Made by a program: the position numbers and the translations under genes. DNA of 64,000 nucleotides from assembly GCF_003626595.1 (NCBI RefSeq), contig NZ_RBAK01000005.1, positions 310,001-374,000 on the forward strand, read 5' to 3'. The first letter of the stretch is position 1; each line of letters starts with the position of its first letter. This DNA is from Micromonospora endolithica (GTDB lineage Bacteria > Actinomycetota > Actinomycetes > Mycobacteriales > Micromonosporaceae). This document shows positions 41,195 to 48,816 of this stretch, one piece after another. Under the pieces are notes generated by a model. It saw only the letters and a program-made list of their open reading frames with translations, ran no database searches and was not told the DNA's origin.

Positions 41195-42199
41195 TCACGC
41201 CGCGCGGTAGGCGTTCCAGGCGCTCAGCATGCGGCTGGCCTGGCCCGGGGTGAACTGGTACATGCAGGAGTCGTACGTGTAGTCCATGAAGTTGGTGATC
41301 GGGTCCTTGCCGGTGCTCGTGCAGGTGTCCCGCCCGGTCGGGCACTGGTATGCCGGCGAGGCCTCGGCGGGGGTGTCCGAGACGCTGTCGCCCGAGCCGG
41401 AGCAGCCGCCCTGGAAGGTGTGGTAGAGGTTCAGCCAGTGGCCGACCTCGTGGGTGCCGGTGTCGCCCAGGTTGTAGTTGGTGGCGGTGCCACCGGGCAG
41501 CGACTCGTTGAGCACGACCACGCCGTCCATCTTGTCCAGCGACCGCTTGGGGAAGGTCGCCCAGCCGAGCAGGTCGTTGCTCAGCTCACCGAAATAGATG
41601 TTCAGGGTGTTCTTGCCGCCGGTGCGCAGCGAGGTCTTCATCGACCGCTCCGCCGAGGAGCCCTGCACGATCGGGTACCAGGAGGGGTTCGTGGTCCGCT
41701 TGATCGTCTGGAGCTGGAAGGCGAAGGCCGTGGAGGCACCGCCGGTGGCTCCGCTGAACGACTGGTTCAGCACGTTGATCTGCGAGGTGATCATCGAGTC
41801 CGGGATGTTGCCGCCGGCCCGGGTGCTGTTCTCCTGGATCACGTGCGCGACGACCGGGATGGTGACGGTGGCCGCGGCCGCGACGCTGGCCCGGAGACCC
41901 TTGCGCTTCACCTGCTCCTGGATCAGGTCGGCCATCTCGGCCTCACGCTGGTGCACCTGGGCCAGGGTCAGGTGGTTCGGGTCGTGCTTGGCGACGCCGT
42001 CGGGTCGCGCCTTCGCCTTGGCCAGGGCGCCGGCCGGCTCGTAGCACTCCTCGGCGGCGACCGGCGCGGCGAGCGGGACGCTGGCCGGCGACGCGGCGGT
42101 CGGCAGGACGCCGACCGTGGCCACACCGAGCAGTAGGGCGAAGGACGTCGATGCGATGCCGGCGTTGCGCCGGGTCAGCAGGTTGGGACGGAGTCCCAT
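41195..42199 (-). CDS. Secreted M43-type zinc metalloprotease
   Basis: A 334-residue exported metzincin of the M43 (cytophagalysin/pappalysin) family. ATG 42199 follows GAGGTGG and gives a signal peptide (TSFALLLGVATVGVLPTAASPAS). The zinc motif HEVGHWLNLYH starts at His250 and fits HExxHxxGxxH-type metzincins with an asparagine in place of the usual glycine; the downstream NFMDYTYDSCM supplies the Met-turn. Several cysteines after residue 260 probably form disulfides. The upstream IPVVAHVIQ is the family beta-strand signature. It probably degrades external protein. Transcription starts away from the tRNA-Gly gene. Confidence 0.93.
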   Translation of the reverse strand: MGLRPNLLTRRNAGIASTSFALLLGVATVGVLPTAASPASVPLAAPVAAEECYEPAGALAKAKARPDGVAKHDPNHLTLAQVHQREAEMADLIQEQVKRKGLRASVAAAATVTIPVVAHVIQENSTRAGGNIPDSMITSQINVLNQSFSGATGGASTAFAFQLQTIKRTTNPSWYPIVQGSSAERSMKTSLRTGGKNTLNIYFGELSNDLLGWATFPKRSLDKMDGVVVLNESLPGGTATNYNLGDTGTHEVGHWLNLYHTFQGGCSGSGDSVSDTPAEASPAYQCPTGRDTCTSTGKDPITNFMDYTYDSCMYQFTPGQASRMLSAWNAYRAA

Positions 42200-42423
42200 G
42201 GGCCCACCTCTTTCTGGCGGCGCGACCGGGGGTGTGTCGCACCGAGGCTGAAAACGTGGGGCAGACGTTACAACGCATCGACGCATTTGAGAACGACCAT
42301 ATGTTGCCGGCAGGAAACTTTTCCCGGCCGGCGGTCCGGCCGGCCGAGGCCGCCGTCTCCGACGGACGCGCCGGGGTGCCTGGGTGCGGTGCGGGGGCGG
42401 CTCGGGTACAGTGGTGCCCGCCT

Positions 42424-42497
42424 GCGGGTGTAGTTCAATGGCAGAACATCAGCTTCCCAAGCTGACAGTGCGGGTTCGATTCCCGTCACCCGCTCCA
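42424..42497 (+). tRNA. tRNA-Gly (anticodon CCC)
   Basis: Acceptor GCGGGTG (42424-42430) pairs with CACCCGC (42487-42493), discriminator T42494, and CCA is encoded at 42495-42497. The anticodon loop TTCCCAA gives CCC. D-arm GTTC/GAAC and T-arm CGGGT-TCGATTC-CCGTC are regular. Confidence 0.97.
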
Positions 42498-42501
42498 GCG
42501 T

Positions 42502-42540
42502 GAAGGCCCCGACCGGACGACAGTCCGAGTCGGGGCCTTC
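42502..42540 (+). terminator. tRNA-Gly terminator
   Basis: GAAGGCCCCGAC and GTCGGGGCCTTC form a 12-bp perfect stem whose interior can also pair (CGGAC/GTCCG). It starts 5 bp after the tRNA. Confidence 0.8.
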
Positions 42541-42575
42541 GATGTTCCGAGGTCAACACTGGCGGCGACGCCGCC

Positions 42576-42581
42576 TACCCT
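42576..42581 (+). promoter_or_regulatory. Leaderless -10 of the 106-residue gene
   Basis: TACCCT ends 6 nt before GTG 42588. Confidence 0.5.
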
Positions 42582-42587
42582 GTCACC

Positions 42588-42908
42588 GTGGACGCGGGCA
42601 GGGTGTGGCGGCTGTACCACCGGGGCGAGTTGGTCGGCGAGATCGACGAGCAGCGTCACGACTTCCCTTGGACGTACGGCCGGTTCCGCCCGCTGCCCGG
42701 GTTCGAGCCGCTTCGCCCACTCTTCATCGACCGGAACGCCGCCCTCGACGCGGACGACGACGAGGCCATGATCCGGATCGACGACGACATCCGGGCCGCC
42801 CTCACCATGACCCGCCCGGACGGTCTTCAGGTGGCTGACTTTCTCCTCAGCATCGAGGACGATGAGGCCGGTTTCCGGTGGCATGACGAGCCGTTCGAGG
42901 ACGGGTAA
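42588..42908 (+). CDS. Conserved hypothetical protein, 106 residues
   Basis: A small acidic cytosolic protein. It begins MDAGRVWRLYHRGELVGEI, continues with DFPWTYGRFRPLPGFEPLRPLF and ends FRWHDEPFEDG. The pattern of short strands and many acidic residues suggests an immunity-like or unknown alpha/beta fold, but I recognise no family motif. GTG 42588 is preferred because TACCCT lies 6 nt upstream, giving a leaderless start. It is a single gene after the tRNA terminator. Confidence 0.65.
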   Translation: MDAGRVWRLYHRGELVGEIDEQRHDFPWTYGRFRPLPGFEPLRPLFIDRNAALDADDDEAMIRIDDDIRAALTMTRPDGLQVADFLLSIEDDEAGFRWHDEPFEDG

Positions 42909-42939
42909 GTCCAGCTCCGATCACCGGACCCGGGAGGGG

Positions 42940-43137
42940 ATGGAGATGTGGCGGATCCTGGCCGGTGTCGGCATGTGCCTGACCCTGACCCTCGTCGGTG
43001 TCGCGCTGGCGACGAACTTTCGTGGCGTGACGGAATGGCACGTGCGAAGGTCGATGTCCGCCGTGAGCGCGGCGCGCGGCGTCACGCCGTGGCGTGGGCC
43101 ACCGGATGCCCGCGACGGCAGCCGGACCGGCCCTTGA
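42940..43137 (+). CDS. Short membrane protein, possibly a truncated remnant
   Basis: A 65-residue protein with one transmembrane helix (MWRILAGVGMCLTLTLVGVALAT) followed by NFRGVTEWHVRRSM. That last block resembles the start of longer actinobacterial membrane proteins in my recollection; here the sequence becomes Arg/Gly/Pro-rich and stops after 30 more residues. ATG 42940 has GGGAGGGG just upstream. It may be a degraded or frameshifted copy rather than a complete gene. The next start is 72 bp downstream. Confidence 0.45.
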   Translation: MEMWRILAGVGMCLTLTLVGVALATNFRGVTEWHVRRSMSAVSAARGVTPWRGPPDARDGSRTGP

Positions 43138-43208
43138 CCTTGACCTTCGGGCAGGCCGCAGCCTGGTCCGTGCCGGTCACCCTGGCCGGCACGGGGAGGA
43201 TGTTCGAC

Positions 43209-44279
43209 GTGGGACTGCTGACCATCGGCGCGTTCGCCAGGGCGGCGGGTCTGACCCCGAAGGCCCTGCGCCTGTACGACGGGACGGGGCTGCTGCCACC
43301 GGCGGCGGTCGACCCGGAGTCCGGTTACCGGCTCTACACGCCGGAGCAACTGGAACGCGCCCGGTTGATCGCCGCGCTGCGGCGCATCGGGATGCCGCTG
43401 GCGGAGATCGGCCGGGTGTGCGGGCTGGACCCCGACGCGGCAGCGGTCGCGGTCGGGGCGTACTGGCGCCGGGTCACCGCCGACACCGAGGCACGCGGTC
43501 GCCACGCCACCCTCCTCGTGGAAATCCTCTCCGGAAGGGGTACCACGATGTCCGAGAAGAACCACACCCTGAGTTTCCGCGTCGCCGCCCGCTGCGAGAC
43601 CGGCGCCGTCCGGGACAGCAACGAGGACGCGGTGTACGCGGGCGAGCGGCTGCTCGCCGTCGCGGACGGCATGCGGGGCCCCGGGGGCGCCGCCGCCAGT
43701 GCCGCCGCGATCGACGTACTCAAGTCGCTGGAGACCGCCGACGTGCCGGCGGCGGAGCTGCTGAGCCTGCTGGCCGACGCGGTCGCCGAGGCGGACCGGA
43801 CGGTACGGGCGTCGGCGGTGGACGACCACCAGCCGGTCACCACCCTGACGGCGCTGCTCCGGTCCGGCTCCCAACTGGTGCTGGTGCACGTCGGTGACAC
43901 CCGGGTCTACCTGCTGCGCGACGGTGAGCTGTCCCAACTGACCCGGGACCACACCTACGTGCAGTCCCTCGTCGACCAGGGCCGGCTCGGTCCCGACGAG
44001 GCGGCCACCCATCCGCGGCGGGCCCTGCTGGCACGTGCCGTCGGTGCCGGTGGGGCCGACGTGGAGGCGGACCTGGCGGTGCGTACCGCGCTGGCCGGCG
44101 ACCGCTACCTGCTCTGCTCGGACGGGCTCTCGGCGGTCGTCGACCGGCCCACGCTGCACGAGACCCTCCGCACGGTGACCGGATCCGACCAGGCCGCGCA
44201 ACGGTTGGTGGACCTGGCGTACGCCGCGGGCGCGCCGGACAACGTCGCCTGCGTCGTCGCCGACGTGGTGGCCGGCTAG
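43209..44279 (+). CDS. MerR-family HTH fused to a PP2C phosphatase
   Basis: A 356-residue two-domain protein. Residues 1-75 are a MerR winged helix (LLTIGAFARAAGLTPKALRLYDGTGLLPPAAV, then GYRLYTPEQLERARLIAALR). Residues about 125-356 form a PP2C phosphatase with RDSNEDAV, VADGMRGPGG, HVGDTRVYLLR, CSDGLSAVV and GAPDNVACVV; the usual GMGG is GMRG, but the metal-binding aspartates are present. GTG 43209 sits 9 nt after GGGGAGG; ATG 43200 directly abuts it. An internal ATG at 43549 with GGAAGGGG could give a phosphatase-only product. A DNA-binding phosphatase is unusual. Confidence 0.85.
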   Translation: MGLLTIGAFARAAGLTPKALRLYDGTGLLPPAAVDPESGYRLYTPEQLERARLIAALRRIGMPLAEIGRVCGLDPDAAAVAVGAYWRRVTADTEARGRHATLLVEILSGRGTTMSEKNHTLSFRVAARCETGAVRDSNEDAVYAGERLLAVADGMRGPGGAAASAAAIDVLKSLETADVPAAELLSLLADAVAEADRTVRASAVDDHQPVTTLTALLRSGSQLVLVHVGDTRVYLLRDGELSQLTRDHTYVQSLVDQGRLGPDEAATHPRRALLARAVGAGGADVEADLAVRTALAGDRYLLCSDGLSAVVDRPTLHETLRTVTGSDQAAQRLVDLAYAAGAPDNVACVVADVVAG

Positions 44280-44287
44280 GCCCGGCG

Positions 44288-44293
44288 TACGCT
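44288..44293 (+). promoter_or_regulatory. Leaderless -10 of the LLM oxidoreductase gene
   Basis: TACGCT ends 7 nt before ATG 44301, within the 21-bp gap after the MerR-PP2C gene. Confidence 0.5.
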
Positions 44294-44300
44294 GGCCGCC

Positions 44301-45179
44301 ATGCGAATTGGCATCGTGATCCTGCCCGACCAGCGCTGGTCGGAGTCGCGGCGGCGGTGGCGGCAGGCGGACGAGTGGGGTTTCGACCACGCCTGGACCT
44401 ACGACCACCTGGGTTGGCGGGATCTGGTCGACGGTCCGTGGTTCGACTCGATGGCCACCCTCACGGCTGCCGCCACGGTGACCGACCGGATCCGGCTGGG
44501 CACGTTGGTCGCGTCGCCGAACTTCCGGCACCCGGCCGCGTTCGCGCGGCAGGTGACCGCCCTGGACGACATCTCGCAGGGACGGGTACTGCTCGGCCTG
44601 GGTGCGGGCGGCATCGGTTTCGACTCGGCGGTGCTGGGCGGTGAGACGCTGCCCCCGCGTGAGCGGGTCGACCGGTTCGCCGAGTTCACCGAGTTGCTCG
44701 ACCTGGTGTTGCGCAAGGACGGGACGACCTGGCGGGGTGACTGGTTCACGGCGGTGGACGCCCGTAACAACCCTGGTTGCGTACAGACGCCCCGGGTGCC
44801 GTTCGCGGTGGCCGCCAACGGGCCTCGCTCGATGCGGCTGGTGGCCCGGTTCGGCCAGGGCTGGGTCACCACCGGCGTCGACGGCGAAGAACTGGAGAAG
44901 TGGTGGGACGGCCTCGCGGCGCTGTGCGGGCGGATGGACGAGACGCTCGACGCGGCCGGACGGGATCGGACCTCGCTGGACCGCTACCTGCTGCTGGACT
45001 CCGCGCCGGTCTTCTCGCTGAGCAGCGCGGAGTTCTTCGCCGACCAGGTGCGGCGGGCCGCCGCCCTGGGCTTCACCGACGTGGTGACCCACTGGCCCCG
45101 GGACAGCAGCTGGTACGCCGGTGACGAGGCCGTCCTGGTGGACGTCGCCACCAATCTGTTGCCCGAGCTGCGCCGCTGA
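44301..45179 (+). CDS. LLM-class flavin-dependent oxidoreductase
   Basis: A 292-residue luciferase-like TIM-barrel enzyme using FMN or F420. Typical elements are MRIGIVILPDQRW at strand 1, GFDHAWTYDHLGWRDL, RIRLGTLVASPNFRHPA, LLGLGAGGIGFD and a C-terminal LGFTDVVTHWPRDSSW. Length fits the family. The ATG has a leaderless promoter directly upstream, so it is probably transcribed independently of the MerR-PP2C gene 21 bp away. Substrate is unknown. It converges with the ASCH gene, 4 bp between stop codons. Confidence 0.9.
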   Translation: MRIGIVILPDQRWSESRRRWRQADEWGFDHAWTYDHLGWRDLVDGPWFDSMATLTAAATVTDRIRLGTLVASPNFRHPAAFARQVTALDDISQGRVLLGLGAGGIGFDSAVLGGETLPPRERVDRFAEFTELLDLVLRKDGTTWRGDWFTAVDARNNPGCVQTPRVPFAVAANGPRSMRLVARFGQGWVTTGVDGEELEKWWDGLAALCGRMDETLDAAGRDRTSLDRYLLLDSAPVFSLSSAEFFADQVRRAAALGFTDVVTHWPRDSSWYAGDEAVLVDVATNLLPELRR

Positions 45180-45183
45180 CGGT

Positions 45184-45603
45184 TCAGGTGCCGAGGATGC
45201 CGTCGTCCCCGGCGCCGGCCAGCCGGAAGCGTACGCAGACGATCTCGGTGTCGTCGGTGACCGGCGTGCCCACCCGCGCCCAGTAGCCGGAGTGCCCGGC
45301 GCGCCACTCCTCGATCGACCGGTCGCCCTCCCCCTCGGAGCGGGCGAAGTCCCAGGGCACGTCCGCGAAGCGGACCACGTCGACGCCGGTGACCTCGACG
45401 ACCGTGACCAGCGCGCCGTCGTCGTCGACCACGACCAGCCGTTCGCCGACGCGCTCCAGGTCCTCGTTCTCCTCGGCGTACTCGGTGAGGAGCCCGGCGG
45501 TCGCGGTCTTGACGCCGGCAAGGACCAGTGTGTTGAGGTTGTTCCGCAGCTCACCCGGCGTGCCCAGGGCGAGCGTGCGGAGTCCACCGATTCGGGGCCA
45601 CAT
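45184..45603 (-). CDS. ASCH-domain protein
   Basis: A 139-residue ASCH (ASC-1 homology) protein, a PUA-related fold that binds RNA or nucleotides. Recognisable elements are LGTPGELRNNLNTLVLAGVKTATAGLL, the strand pair ERLVVVDDDGALVTVVEVTGVDVVRFADV, and VPWDFARSEGEGDRSIEEWR. ATG 45603 is chosen because minus-strand TAGCCT lies 7 nt upstream; GTG 45657 would add 18 residues. Family members include nucleoside or acetylcytidine hydrolases; no specific activity can be given. Confidence 0.88.
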   Translation of the reverse strand: MWPRIGGLRTLALGTPGELRNNLNTLVLAGVKTATAGLLTEYAEENEDLERVGERLVVVDDDGALVTVVEVTGVDVVRFADVPWDFARSEGEGDRSIEEWRAGHSGYWARVGTPVTDDTEIVCVRFRLAGAGDDGILGT

Positions 45604-45610
45604 CCCGCCG

Positions 45611-45616
45611 AGGCTA
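45611..45616 (-). promoter_or_regulatory. Leaderless -10 of the ASCH gene
   Basis: Minus-strand TAGCCT ends 7 nt before ATG 45603. Confidence 0.45.
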
Positions 45617-45707
45617 CCGTCCGGTTGGTCGGGCGTCGTCTCGATTGTCGCCCCCACCAGGGGCGGGCTCGGGGTTACCGTGAGTCGGACGACGACGAGG
45701 AGACGAC

Positions 45708-46229
45708 ATGGCGGACCGCCGGGCGGTGCTCATTCCGGGTCGCGGCTACGACACCCGCTATCCGCTCTTCGTCTACGCGGGCGAGGCGTTGCGCCGGGCG
45801 GGCTTCGCCCTGCACGGGATCTCCTGGCAGGTGCCCGACGACCTGGAGGTGACGCAGGCCCGGGCGTGGGTGGCCGGGCAGGTCGCGGCGGCCGTGACCG
45901 ATCGCACCGACCTGCTGGTCGGCAAGTCCCTCGGCAGCTTCGCCACGCCGTTCGCCGCCGAGCACCGACTCCCGGCGATCTGGTTCACGCCGCTGCTGCG
46001 GGTGCCCGAGGTGGTCGACGGCCTGCGCCGGGCCACCGCGCCGTACCTGTTGATCGGCGGCACCGCCGACCCGTCCTGGGACGGCGCGGCGGCGCGCCGC
46101 CTCACCTCGAACGTGGTGGAGATCCCGGAGGCCGACCACGCGCTCATGGTGCCCGGCCCGCTGGCCCGGTCCGCCGACGCGCTGGGCCGGGTGTGCGGCG
46201 CGGTCGAGGAATTCGTTCAGATCAGTTGA
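45708..46229 (+). CDS. Alpha/beta hydrolase
   Basis: A 173-residue compact alpha/beta hydrolase. The N-terminal strand and oxyanion region is VLIPGRGYDTRYPLF, the nucleophile elbow is VGKSLGSFA, an acid appears likely in IGGTADPSWDG, and the histidine in EADHALMVPG. It lacks a lid domain, which explains the short length. GAGGAG 6 nt before the ATG supports the start. Its 3' end overlaps the convergent questin-oxidase-like gene by 13 bp. Substrate unknown. Confidence 0.85.
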   Translation: MADRRAVLIPGRGYDTRYPLFVYAGEALRRAGFALHGISWQVPDDLEVTQARAWVAGQVAAAVTDRTDLLVGKSLGSFATPFAAEHRLPAIWFTPLLRVPEVVDGLRRATAPYLLIGGTADPSWDGAAARRLTSNVVEIPEADHALMVPGPLARSADALGRVCGAVEEFVQIS

Positions 46230-47299
46230 GCGGCGTAGCCGGCGGCGGCCAGCACCCGCGGGTCGCCGGTGGCGGCGTGCGCGTCGAGCACCGCGTCGGC
46301 CAGCTTCACCACGTGCGCGTCCCCGTGCCGGGCCGCCCGGGCGAACACCTCCGCCGGGTCCGCCTCGGTCACCACGGGTGGAGCGGCGCCACGCGTCGGG
46401 GCGTACACCGAGGTCACCGCCGCCGTCGCGGCCCAGGCCGCGGCGACGCTCGGCGCCCACATCTCGCGCGGCAGAGCCGGCAGCGTACGGCGGACCGCGG
46501 TCGGCGCGGTCACCGCGTGCACCAGCATCACCGGTTCGGCGTGCCCGTGGCGCAGGTAGTCCAGGCCGGCCCGGTGGGTGAGCGACACGAGGGTCCGCGC
46601 GGCGTCGGCCGCCGTCGGCGCCGGCGGCAGCGCGCCGAGCGCGGTCTCCCACTCCGGTACGCCCACCAGCCGGCCCAGCCGCTCCCGGATGCCGCCGGTC
46701 CGGTCGGCGATCCGGGGCAGGCCGGCCAGCGCGGCCACGACCCGCTCGTCGCCGTTCGGGTCGTCGTCGGGTTCCTGGTCCTCGGTGGGTGCGCGGGTCT
46801 GGTCCGGCCCGGCGGCGTGCAGGTGGTCGGCCCCGGGGACCGGCTGCCACCGGGCGGCCCAGTAGCCGAGGGCCTGACCCAACTCGGTGACCCGGTCCGG
46901 GGTCGGTGGCCCCTCGCGCAGCGCGCGGACCGCGTGGCCGACCCGGATCACCCCGTGGGTCGCGCCGGCGGCGATGCCGGGCAGCAGCCGGGGCCACCAC
47001 GTCCGCAGCACCTCCGGCCACGGGTGCTCGCGCAGCTCCCGGTCGAAGTGGGCCAGCCAGTCGCCGGCCCGCTTCGGGTCGCCCAGCGCCTCCCGCCAGT
47101 CGTCGACCGGCCGCAGCCCCCGGGGCAGCTCGTCCAACCGACCCAGGTACGCGTCGAGCCACCGGTGCACGCCCCGGCCGTGGCCGTGCCGGATCAGCGC
47201 CTCGACGGCCATCGGGCCGTGGTTGGAGAGCCATCCCTCGTACTCCGGGCCGGTGCCGTGCAGTCGTCGGTACGCCTCGTCCAGGATCTCCGCATCCAT
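46217..47299 (-). CDS. Questin oxidase-family protein (DUF4243)
   Basis: A 360-residue member of the questin oxidase/DUF4243 family, named for a fungal Baeyer-Villiger enzyme of anthraquinone metabolism. The conserved N-terminus SNHGPMAVEALIRHG and the later GATHGVIRVGHAVRAL plus SLTHRAGLDYLRHGHAEPVMLVHAVTAP are the family hallmarks; the repeated His residues could bind metal or substrate. Actinobacterial members have no known substrate. ATG 47299 is the natural start. It follows the phosphoribosyltransferase gene by 33 bp on the same strand, separated by a small 7-bp hairpin (47315-47332). Confidence 0.82.
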   Translation of the reverse strand: MDAEILDEAYRRLHGTGPEYEGWLSNHGPMAVEALIRHGHGRGVHRWLDAYLGRLDELPRGLRPVDDWREALGDPKRAGDWLAHFDRELREHPWPEVLRTWWPRLLPGIAAGATHGVIRVGHAVRALREGPPTPDRVTELGQALGYWAARWQPVPGADHLHAAGPDQTRAPTEDQEPDDDPNGDERVVAALAGLPRIADRTGGIRERLGRLVGVPEWETALGALPPAPTAADAARTLVSLTHRAGLDYLRHGHAEPVMLVHAVTAPTAVRRTLPALPREMWAPSVAAAWAATAAVTSVYAPTRGAAPPVVTEADPAEVFARAARHGDAHVVKLADAVLDAHAATGDPRVLAAAGYAAQLI

Positions 47300-47314
47300 G
47301 GATCGATGGTCGGC

Positions 47315-47332
47315 CCTGAAGTGGGCTTCAGG
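47315..47332 (-). other. Small intergenic hairpin
   Basis: CCTGAAG and CTTCAGG pair over 7 bp around TGGG, filling the 33-bp gap between two same-strand genes. It may be a weak attenuator or processing site. Confidence 0.35.
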
Positions 47333-47884
47333 TCAACCGGTCAGGGCGGTGCCGGCGACCAGTCCGTGCAGGCGCAGCTCGGCGGCGGTCTCCGCCGGAC
47401 AGTCCACCACGACGGCGGCGGTGCCGACCGGTTCGGCGCCGCGTAGCGCGCAGATCCGGTAGAGCGCCCGCACCTGCGCGCCGGTGGCCACCCAGTCGTC
47501 CACCACCAGCACCCGGTCGTCCGGGCCGAGGCTCCGCTCCCGGACCGCGAGGTCCACCCGGCGACCACGGAAGTCCGGTGGGCTCTGCGCCCAGGTCAGC
47601 GGTCCGGCGGGCAGGCGGCCGTCGCCCGTCTTGTGCGCCGGCACGAAGCCGACGCCGAGGGCGGTCGCGGCGAGCGGGCCGACGAGGAACCCGGTGACCG
47701 CCGGGGCGACCACCACGGTCGGCCGGGCCGGACGGAAGCGCTCGACCAGGGCGGGGCCGAGGGCGGCGAGCACCTGGGCGTCCCGCCACCAGCCCGAGAC
47801 GTCGCTGACCAGGTGGGTCGCGTCGGGGCCGGGGTCGATCCACCGGACCAGCTCGACCAGACGTTCGCTCAGCTCGGCGGCCAT
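47333..47884 (-). CDS. Phosphoribosyltransferase-like protein
   Basis: A 183-residue type I PRTase-fold protein. The PRPP-binding loop is VLVVDDWVATGAQVRAL, preceded by an APAVTGFLVGPLAA flap region and a GFVPAHKTG segment. This resembles adenine phosphoribosyltransferases but diverges enough that base specificity is uncertain; it may be regulatory. ATG 47884 gives a family-like N-terminus (ELSERLVELVRWIDPG). It probably heads an operon with the DUF4243 gene. Confidence 0.83.
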   Translation of the reverse strand: MAAELSERLVELVRWIDPGPDATHLVSDVSGWWRDAQVLAALGPALVERFRPARPTVVVAPAVTGFLVGPLAATALGVGFVPAHKTGDGRLPAGPLTWAQSPPDFRGRRVDLAVRERSLGPDDRVLVVDDWVATGAQVRALYRICALRGAEPVGTAAVVVDCPAETAAELRLHGLVAGTALTG

Positions 47885-48002
47885 GGGTCCATCCTGCGTC
47901 AGGTGCCGGGACCGCCCCGATGCCGGGGCCGGCCGGCCCAGCACGGGTCGGATGATCGGCTACACGTATCACCGCAATTGCCGTCATACCACCATGATCA
48001 CG

Positions 48003-48032
48003 TTGACTTCGGAAGTGCTTCTCTCGTTACGG
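48003..48032 (+). promoter_or_regulatory. Possible promoter of the RlpA-like gene
   Basis: TTGACT (48003-48008) and TTACGG (48027-48032) with an 18-bp spacer lie 40 bp before the start. The -10 is a weak match to the housekeeping consensus. Confidence 0.35.
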
Positions 48033-48071
48033 TCCGACCCGGTTTGTTCAGTTGACGAAAGGACCGGGCCG

Positions 48072-48716
48072 GTGGTTGGCAGGCACTCCCGCACCCGCAT
48101 GATCTCCTCCCCGACCGGCATCGCGGCCACCGCCGCGATCGGGGTCGCGCTCGCCGTCGGTGGCACCGTCGGCGCCGTGCAGCTGACCTCGGCCTCCGGC
48201 CAGCAGCGCCCCGCCGCCGTCGACCTGACGCCGGCCACCCCGTCGGCCACCCCGTCGGCCGCGCCCACCTCGGCGTCCCCGTCGCCGACCCTGAGCCCCA
48301 GCGCCGCGCCGACCGCCACCGCGAGCCCGAAGGTGACCCGTACCCAGGCGCCGTCGCGGAGCAAGCAGCGCACCGCCGCGGCGAAGCCCTCGCCGTCCGC
48401 GGTGAAGAAGACCAGCACCGCCCGCCCGGTGGTGGACACCGGCTCCTGCGGCGCGTCCTTCTACTCCGAGGGGCAGCTGACCGCCAACGGGGAGAACTTC
48501 GACCCGTCGGCGATGACCGCCGCGCACAAGACCCTGCCGTTCGACACCAAGGTCCGGGTGGCCAACCCGGCCACCGGCAAGTCGGTGACGGTCCGGATCA
48601 ACGACCGGGGCCCGTTCATCGAGGGTCGGTGCCTGGACCTGTCCCGGGCCGCGTTCGCCGCGATCGCGCCGCTCGGTGCCGGGCACGTGGAGGTCCGGTA
48701 CGAGGTGCTCGGCTGA
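48072..48716 (+). CDS. Exported RlpA-like (double-psi beta-barrel) protein
   Basis: A 214-residue wall-associated protein. The N-terminus is a signal-type segment (IAATAAIGVALAVGGTVGAVQL), followed by about 80 residues rich in Ala, Pro, Ser and Thr that could span the wall, and a C-terminal DPBB domain with CGASFYSEGQLTANGENFDPSAMTAAHKTLPFDTKVRV elements and VRINDRGPFIEGRCLDLSRAAF. RlpA proteins are lytic transglycosylases or bind glycans; the catalytic aspartate in INDRGP is present. GTG 48072 has AAAGGA 8 nt upstream. No SPOR domain is present. Confidence 0.9.
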   Translation: MVGRHSRTRMISSPTGIAATAAIGVALAVGGTVGAVQLTSASGQQRPAAVDLTPATPSATPSAAPTSASPSPTLSPSAAPTATASPKVTRTQAPSRSKQRTAAAKPSPSAVKKTSTARPVVDTGSCGASFYSEGQLTANGENFDPSAMTAAHKTLPFDTKVRVANPATGKSVTVRINDRGPFIEGRCLDLSRAAFAAIAPLGAGHVEVRYEVLG

Positions 48717-48816
48717 GCCGGTGCCGGGCAGCGATCGGCCCCACCACGGGGACCGCCCGGCCAGAACATGCTCGGACGACGGGTCAGGTTCATTCACCAG
48801 TTCACGTCCATCGGGC

